A program made the position numbers and the translations under genes. The notes under the pieces were generated by a model, which was not told the DNA's origin, did no database searches, and saw only the letters and a program-made list of their open reading frames with translations. From JADJQU01 sp035490315 (GTDB taxonomy: Bacteria > Planctomycetota > UBA1135 > GCA-002686595): a DNA stretch of 10,988 bases. Positions 6,597 to 10,988 of this stretch are shown piece by piece. Position 1 is the stretch's first letter, and every line of letters begins with the position of its first letter. The stretch lies in assembly GCA_035490315.1 (NCBI GenBank), contig DATHET010000335.1:1-10988 (forward strand), read 5' to 3'.

Positions 6597-8240
6597 ATGA
6601 AACTTCTCTCGGCGCACGCACAGCAACTCGTGAACGCGCTTCGGCGCAGGAAGAGCATCGGTGAGAGACTGCTCGGCCGAGCCAGCGCTGAAGTCGCCGT
6701 TCTCGAGGAACTGCGATCGTTCCCGGAGCCGGCGGTCGTGCCGCATCTGTTGCCCTTCGTCTTCAGCGCGAAGCGTGCCGTCGCGGGCGCGGCGGCGACC
6801 ACGCTGGAGATCGTCTTGCGAGTCGTGGCTCCCGCGGGCCTCCTGCAGGTCGAGGAGGCATGCGGAGGAGAGTGGTACAGCTTGCCGCTGGAGCCAGAGT
6901 GGAGCGAGCGGCGCACCGTGGATGAGGCGCGCTTGCGCAAGCTCGGTCCCGTGCCCTGGCCCGTCGCGGGCGTGGCGAGCTTTCATAGGAGCGGCTATGT
7001 GCGCGAGACCGCCGTCGCAGTCCTCGATGCATGGAGCGACGGTCGCGAGCTGCCTTTCCTGCTGAACCGCCTGAACGACTGGGTGGAGCCCGTGGCCGCA
7101 CGCGCGCGACTCGCGGTGGAGAAGCGGCTCGCTGCGCCGTACGCCGCGGCCTTTCTCGACAACCTGGCGATCCTCCAGAGATTGAGCGAGAGCGGGCGGC
7201 GCGACCATCGCATGTTGATCGAGAGCGTGTATCGCCTGCTGCGCGCGCCGGAGCAGGAGCCGGTCCTGCGGCTCGGACGCTCGTCGCCAGACCGTTCGGT
7301 CCGCAGGACGTCGTTCCGTCTCGCGCGCGAAGCACCGCAGGCCGATCTCGATCCCTTGTTGAAGGAGGCGCTGCGCGACAGCGATACCGTGATCCGAATC
7401 GAAGCAGTCACGGACGCGCGCGGTCGAATGACGACGACTGCCTTCGCGTCGGCTCTGGCGCTGATTGTCGCCGACCCCTATCCGCCAATCCGGCGCAAGG
7501 GACTCGTCGCGGCGGCCGAAGTCCTCGGCGCCGAGGCCAACCCATGGCTCGTTTCCGCGCTGCTCGATCGCAATCCAGACGTTCGCGGTGTCGCGCGCGA
7601 TTTCCTGGGTCAGCGCGGAATCGTGAGCGACTTCGCCGCGGTCTACCGCGATCGCATCGACGCAGGACGCCCCGCTCGGGAGCTCGCGACGGCACTCGCC
7701 GGTCTGGGCGAGACCGGAGCGAAGGCCGATGCCGCAGTGATCGTTCCCTGCCTCGAGCACGAGCGTCCGAAAGTGCGCGCGGCATGCCTTCGAGCCCTGA
7801 CCCGCTTGGACCTCGAGGCCAACATCGCGCGCATCGCGGCGATGCTTCGCGATCCCGCGCCCGCCGTGAGCCGCGAAGCTCGCAAGCTCCTCGCTCCCCA
7901 CGTCGCATCCGTCGGACTCGACGTGCTGCGATCCCTCCTGCGCGACGCACCCCACGAGCACAGTCGCCTCGACGCCGTATCGCTCGCCTCATCCCTCAGC
8001 AAGTGGGAAAGCCTGCCCTTCCTCCTCGAAGCCACCTCGAACCAATGCGAGCCGATCCGCGCCGCCGCGACCAAGCGCCTCGACGCCTGGATCGCGCGGA
8101 TCAACAAGAGCTTCACCCCACCAACCGCTACCCAACTCGACACGATCCGCCAGGCCCTCGACATTCATCAAAGCGCGATCAACCCAACCGTCGTCGCCGA
8201 ACTCCGCTCCGTCCTCGGCTACTGGGACTCCGCGCCATGA
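6597..8240 (+). CDS. HEAT-repeat protein
   Basis: The 547-residue protein has no signal peptide or membrane segment, so it is probably cytoplasmic. It is built almost entirely of paired amphipathic helices of about 30-40 residues, typical of HEAT/Armadillo-like solenoids. Clear units include SGYVRETAVAVLDAWSDGR (132-150) followed by ELPFLLNRLNDWVEPVAARA (151-170), DRSVRRTSFRLAREAP (232-247), YPPIRRKGLVAAAEVLG (295-311), NPDVRGVARDFLGQRG (326-341), ERPKVRAACLRALTRL (389-404) and PAVSREARKLL (422-432). The phrase SGYVRE...LPFLLLRLNDWV is shared, as I recall, with a widespread bacterial HEAT family of unknown function, so a protein-binding scaffold role is inferred. The start at 6597 has GGGAGG four bases upstream. 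The next gene, on the same strand, begins 203 bp later and each has its own repeat-borne ribosome-binding site, so tight operon coupling is doubtful. Confidence 0.87.
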   Translation: MKLLSAHAQQLVNALRRRKSIGERLLGRASAEVAVLEELRSFPEPAVVPHLLPFVFSAKRAVAGAAATTLEIVLRVVAPAGLLQVEEACGGEWYSLPLEPEWSERRTVDEARLRKLGPVPWPVAGVASFHRSGYVRETAVAVLDAWSDGRELPFLLNRLNDWVEPVAARARLAVEKRLAAPYAAAFLDNLAILQRLSESGRRDHRMLIESVYRLLRAPEQEPVLRLGRSSPDRSVRRTSFRLAREAPQADLDPLLKEALRDSDTVIRIEAVTDARGRMTTTAFASALALIVADPYPPIRRKGLVAAAEVLGAEANPWLVSALLDRNPDVRGVARDFLGQRGIVSDFAAVYRDRIDAGRPARELATALAGLGETGAKADAAVIVPCLEHERPKVRAACLRALTRLDLEANIARIAAMLRDPAPAVSREARKLLAPHVASVGLDVLRSLLRDAPHEHSRLDAVSLASSLSKWESLPFLLEATSNQCEPIRAAATKRLDAWIARINKSFTPPTATQLDTIRQALDIHQSAINPTVVAELRSVLGYWDSAP

Positions 8241-8242
8241 TC

Positions 8243-8262
8243 GGTAACCGGCATTCGCCGCT
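8243..8262 (-). repeat. Degenerate gene-boundary repeat half at the HEAT gene 3' end
   Basis: GGTAACCGGCATTCGCCGCT aligns with the outer part of the inverted half-copies (GGTACCCGGTATTCCACCGCC) at roughly 16 of 21 positions with one gap. It starts two bases after the HEAT gene stop codon and has the orientation expected of the left partner of the 8402-8434 copy. The match is short, so this is tentative. Confidence 0.4.
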
Positions 8263-8401
8263 ACTCGGTCACTCCGAAAACACCGCTGGCCGGATGCTCG
8301 CCGTGCACGGGAAACTTCTCGTGCAGAAGGCTGATCGCGCGCGAATGGCGAGCTCATTCCGCGCGGTGCATTTTGCTCGAGCCGGGAAGGAATCGGTATG
8401 G

Positions 8402-8434
8402 GCCAGGTTCAGGATGGTGGTGTAATACCGGGAG
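8402..8434 (+). repeat. Gene-boundary repeat (variant B) upstream of the 8444-10396 gene
   Basis: This copy matches 6559-6591 at 31 of 33 bases (core ATGGTGGTGTAATACCGGG). It lies ten bases before the start of the next gene. A substitution turns the fourth codon of the core frame into TAA. Confidence 0.88.
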
Positions 8435-8435
8435 A
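8430..8435 (+). promoter_or_regulatory. Shine-Dalgarno GGGAGA of the 8444-10396 gene, provided by the repeat
   Basis: GGGAGA at the end of the repeat lies eight bases before the ATG at 8444, a normal spacing. As for the HEAT gene, the conserved ACCGGGAG end of the repeat forms most of the ribosome-binding site. Confidence 0.55.
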
Positions 8436-8443
8436 AACTGGTC

Positions 8444-10396
8444 ATGAAGCTCCTGGTCAAGCTCGCCCTGGTCGTGATCGTGGTTGTCATCGCGTGGTGG
8501 CTGAGCTCGCGGGAGCGCGCGCACGACACATCTTCACCGGCGACGAACTCACCCTCGATCACCGCGGTGGACCCGCAGGTGGGAGCGGCCGAGCCGCTCG
8601 AGAGTGAATCGCGAGAAGTCGCCCCCGTGCAAGCCACTCGCCAAAGTGATGAGCAGGTGGCCGCCTCGTCGCCGCTCCCGCCGCACGCCGAGAACGAGCA
8701 GCGCGACATCGAAGTCGACGTTTCCACGCTGCCCGATCTCCTGCTGTTCTGCTGCTTGGTCGATGGCGAGACCAGCAAGCCGATAGGCGATGGCGTCGTC
8801 TGGTTCGATCATTCCGGAGACTTCATCCCCGATGAGGAGGGTGATCCGCGCGATCCGGAGGCGCACGATCCGAGGGACGAGATCCCGGTGCGAGTCGACG
8901 GGACATTCGAAGTGCACGCGAAGTCCTGGAAGGAGCGGTTCATCAGCGCGAAGGCGCCCGGATACGCGCGTGTGGCGATCGCCCTGATGCCCGGTCACGA
9001 GTCAGCTGCGCGAAGGCTCGAAATGCGCCTTTCACGGGCGGCCACGCTCGAAGTCGTCGTGTTCGCTCGAGGAAGTGCTGCTTCGAATGCAGCCGTCGTG
9101 CTTTCGACTCTTTCGTACTACCTCCAACAGGGCGATGCCTCCGTGCATTCCTACGGGGGCGACGACCCCCAATGGCGGGCGACCACGGATGCCAGCGGAC
9201 GCGCCGTGATCGCAGGATTGCCAGCCCAAGTACCGCTGACCTTGAGCGTGCAGATGGGCAATTCGACGCGCGCTCCCCCGGACCCGGTCGTTCTCGCCGC
9301 GGGTGAGCGCAAGCAGATTGAATTCGAGTTCGGTTCTGGAGCGACGATCGCCGGCAGGATCCAGGATGGAGCAGGCGCGCCGATCGTGGCATGTCCGATC
9401 TGGCGCGTGGTCGCGCGTGGGGTCTCTCCGATGCTCATCACGGGTGACGATGAAGCAGCGCAGACCGTCGTCTCCGACGAGCAGGGGCGCTTTCGCTTCG
9501 AGGATGTTCCTGAGGGGGAATGGCTGATCGGGTCTCCAGCGAACCCGGAGGAAGACGTCGATCTCGAGGATCACGAAGCCTTCGCCGGACTGGCTCAGTG
9601 GGTCAAGGTCGAAGCAGATGCTCGCGAGCTGACCATCGTGCTCCAGGTCGATCGAGGCTTGTACTTGAGCGGAGTGGTCCTCGATCCCACGGGAGCTGCA
9701 ACCAGCGACGCTTCGCTCACGGTTCGCGCGATCGCCGGCCTGTTCTTGAGCAACGAACCAAACGCCCAAGGTCATTTCGCGTTCGGCCCCTTGCCTGCGG
9801 GAACTTACGACATCCATGCTGATGGAGGGGCCCGTTCTTTCGCGCCATCGGACTCGGCTCAGGTCAAAGCCGGAGATTCCGACATCGTTCTCCGATTCAC
9901 TCGCGGCGGATCGATCGTCGGACGAGTGATCGATGCGACAGGCAAGCCCGCTGATTGTCAGTTGACGCTCGTGCGAGCGGATCCGGTCGAAGAAATTCCG
10001 CGGTCGGCCCGCGGCGGGAACTTCCGATTCGACGGGCTTCATCCTGGAAGCTACTCACTCCGCGCCACCACAAAAGAAGGCCTGTGTGGTCGACGCTGGG
10101 AAGTGACGCTCGTCGCAGACCAGACCATCGACGACGTCGTGATCTCGCTGAGCCCTGGCGCGCGAGTCAAACTGGTCAACGACGGCAAGGAGGACGTTGG
10201 CGCTTATCAGCTCCTCTTCGAAAATCACCTCTGGGCAAGCAAGCGCATCGAACGCGATGTTCCCGAAGAGGTAATCGTTCCCTCCGGCGATATCGAAGTT
10301 CGCTGGTACAACGCTGATCTCACGCTGGCTGGCTCCCAACGCATCACCCTCGCACCCGGCGAGTTGCGCGAAGCGCTCCGGTCGAAGAGCCAGTGA
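8444..10396 (+). CDS. Membrane-anchored protein with multiple carboxypeptidase-regulatory-like domains
   Basis: The 650-residue protein starts with a hydrophobic anchor (about 3-20, LLVKLALVVIVVVIAWWL). A disordered, acidic and Pro/Ser-rich linker follows (about 21-95), then tandem beta-sandwich units like the carboxypeptidase regulatory-like (transthyretin-fold) domain. The best units are at about 298-362 (GATIAGRIQDGAGAPI ... DEQGRFRFEDVPEGEWLI), 405-458 (GLYLSGVVLDPTGAAT ... AQGHFAFGPLPAGTYDIHA) and 488-541 (GSIVGRVIDATGKP ... GNFRFDGLHPGSYSLRA). Weaker units are at about 100-175 and 200-265. No peptidase domain is present; such domains usually bind or space other parts at the cell surface. 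The order anchor, linker, beta-sandwiches resembles what follows the sigma domain in planctomycetal fused ECF factors such as the one at 1-804. The start at 8444 is supported by GGGAGA. The ligand is unknown. Confidence 0.85.
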   Translation: MKLLVKLALVVIVVVIAWWLSSRERAHDTSSPATNSPSITAVDPQVGAAEPLESESREVAPVQATRQSDEQVAASSPLPPHAENEQRDIEVDVSTLPDLLLFCCLVDGETSKPIGDGVVWFDHSGDFIPDEEGDPRDPEAHDPRDEIPVRVDGTFEVHAKSWKERFISAKAPGYARVAIALMPGHESAARRLEMRLSRAATLEVVVFARGSAASNAAVVLSTLSYYLQQGDASVHSYGGDDPQWRATTDASGRAVIAGLPAQVPLTLSVQMGNSTRAPPDPVVLAAGERKQIEFEFGSGATIAGRIQDGAGAPIVACPIWRVVARGVSPMLITGDDEAAQTVVSDEQGRFRFEDVPEGEWLIGSPANPEEDVDLEDHEAFAGLAQWVKVEADARELTIVLQVDRGLYLSGVVLDPTGAATSDASLTVRAIAGLFLSNEPNAQGHFAFGPLPAGTYDIHADGGARSFAPSDSAQVKAGDSDIVLRFTRGGSIVGRVIDATGKPADCQLTLVRADPVEEIPRSARGGNFRFDGLHPGSYSLRATTKEGLCGRRWEVTLVADQTIDDVVISLSPGARVKLVNDGKEDVGAYQLLFENHLWASKRIERDVPEEVIVPSGDIEVRWYNADLTLAGSQRITLAPGELREALRSKSQ

Positions 10397-10410
10397 CCGA
10401 GAATCATGTC

Positions 10411-10445
10411 GGTACCCGGTATTCCACCGCCATTTTTTACACAAG
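10411..10445 (-). repeat. Gene-boundary repeat (variant A) after the 8444-10396 gene
   Basis: This inverted copy matches 848-882 at nearly all of 35 bases (one A-to-T change in the T-rich stretch and the last base). It begins 14 bases after the stop codon of the plus-strand gene and faces away from the variant-B copy at 10456-10488, with a spacer of about 10 bp between them. Confidence 0.88.
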
Positions 10446-10455
10446 CCAGGTAAGC

Positions 10456-10488
10456 CCAGAGTTCAGGATGGTGGTGCTTTACCGGGAG
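10456..10488 (+). repeat. Gene-boundary repeat (variant B) overlapping the 3' end of the FG-GAP-like gene
   Basis: This copy (GTTCAGGATGGTGG at 10461-10474, then TTTACCGGGAG) resembles the copies at 6559-6591 and 8402-8434. Its TTACCGGG end lies inside the last codons of the minus-strand gene: the TAA stop at 10479-10481 and the two codons before it are repeat sequence or its immediate edge. Confidence 0.8.
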
Positions 10489-10988
10489 CAGTCGTGGAGA
10501 CGTTTGATTTCGATTCCTGAGGAGGGGTCGAGCAGGACGACCTCGCCGTTTTTGCCGTAGCCGCCGGGGGTTTCCTGGGCCTGGACGCGGCCGAGCGCGA
10601 GCATGCGGAGGACTTTGGAGTCGTAGAGGAACGCGGCGGCGGCTGTTCCGGCGTCGACGGCGCCGGCGACTTTCCACAATGGCTGGAGCGTCTTACCGGA
10701 GTAGGCGCCCAGCTCGTCGTAACCGAGGGGCGTAATCATCGCGAGGAAATCCGAGACGCCGTCGGAGTTCAGGTCGGGCGCGGGGAAGAGCACGTACTCC
10801 AGAAAATCGTGGTTGTCCTTTCTCTGAGTTTCGGAACCAGACGCAGTCACCTGCAGGCCGCGTTTCGTCGAGAACGCGCAGAACTGTTGTGTGCCCTCGG
10901 CCAAGCTCACGGCATTGAAGACGATCGCCGGATGTCCTCCCGACTCGAGCCCGATGCAAGTCCCCGAGGGAAACGATTGCCATGCATC
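10479..10988 (-). CDS. FG-GAP/integrin-alpha-like repeat protein, C-terminal part (5' end off the right edge)
   Basis: The minus-strand frame runs from the window edge to the TAA at 10479-10481 without a stop: 169 residues of a longer protein. A GTG at 10910 could be mistaken for a start, but the frame continues upstream (DAWQSFPSGTC...), so the gene is better read as partial. DLNSDGVSDFLAMITP, followed within about ten residues by GAYSGKTLQPLWKV, is the FG-GAP/integrin-alpha repeat pattern: a calcium-binding-type Asp/Asn loop, then a strand pair ending in a 'YSG.TL..LW' phrase. A later GEVVLLDPSSGIEIKRL suggests one more blade. Such proteins are usually secreted or surface beta-propellers in planctomycetes. 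The signal peptide and other domains lie outside the window. The final codons overlap a repeat copy. Confidence 0.72.
   Translation of the reverse strand, partial: DAWQSFPSGTCIGLESGGHPAIVFNAVSLAEGTQQFCAFSTKRGLQVTASGSETQRKDNHDFLEYVLFPAPDLNSDGVSDFLAMITPLGYDELGAYSGKTLQPLWKVAGAVDAGTAAAAFLYDSKVLRMLALGRVQAQETPGGYGKNGEVVLLDPSSGIEIKRLHDCSR

Noticed and set aside
8304..8325. Small hairpin TGCACG/CGTGCA with a 10-nt loop in the 8241-8443 spacer.
   Set aside because: Six base pairs with a large loop are common by chance at this GC content, and no T-run or gene end is linked to it.
848..10488. Integron attC sites or a CRISPR array as explanation of the repeats.
   Set aside because: Copies alternate in orientation and are separated by whole genes, not uniform spacers, so it is not CRISPR. 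The GTTRRRY and RYYYAAC core sites of attC are not seen, and no integrase is in the window.

Overview
The window is a GC-rich bacterial segment, most likely chromosomal and most likely from a member of the Planctomycetota, perhaps the deep-branching Saltatorellus/Engelhardtia/Rohdeia-type lineages. That assignment is inference from gene content: an ECF-type sigma factor whose C-terminus continues into a membrane segment and linker, a membrane-anchored protein with several carboxypeptidase-regulatory-like domains, an FG-GAP-type protein end, a HEAT-repeat protein, a membrane-anchored SGNH hydrolase and a secreted protein ending in a cysteine-containing module I associate with these planctomycetes. 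No rRNA, tRNA, transposase, integrase, phage gene or CRISPR array was found.

Layout, left to right: (1) 1-804, minus: sigma factor with membrane-anchored extension, cut by the left edge. (2) 805-993: spacer with a perfect 46-bp-arm palindrome and an extra half-copy of the same repeat. (3) 994-2190, minus: SGNH/GDSL hydrolase. (4) 2191-2528: divergent spacer with a stable hairpin. (5) 2529-3533, plus: secreted protein. (6) 3534-3945: convergent spacer with an unrelated perfect 41-bp-arm palindrome. (7) 3946-6483, minus: large exported protein, a peptidase-MA/DUF1570-like domain without its HExxH motif plus a C-terminal beta-sandwich. (8) 6484-6596: divergent spacer with two inverted repeat copies. 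(9) 6597-8240, plus: HEAT-repeat protein. (10) 8241-8443: spacer with a degenerate and a good repeat copy. (11) 8444-10396, plus: carboxypeptidase-regulatory-like protein. (12) 10397-10478: spacer with a repeat pair. (13) 10479-10988, minus: C-terminal part of an FG-GAP-like protein, cut by the right edge.

The genes do not form one pathway. Most are predicted to act at or outside the cytoplasmic membrane, and neighbours change strand often, so there is no long operon. The feature tying the window together is a repeat of about 33-35 bp (core ATGGYGGTGGAATACCGGG) present in nine copies, one of them degenerate, at four of the six spacers between genes. Every copy points outward, so its ACCGGG end meets the neighbouring gene whether that is a start or a stop. 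It supplies the Shine-Dalgarno sequence of two genes, abuts the start of a third, supplies the stop codon of a fourth and lies 4 nt from the stop of a fifth. It is either a MITE/ERIC/Correia-like palindromic element that lands at gene ends or a boundary repeat delimiting gene modules; I know of no described family that matches it.
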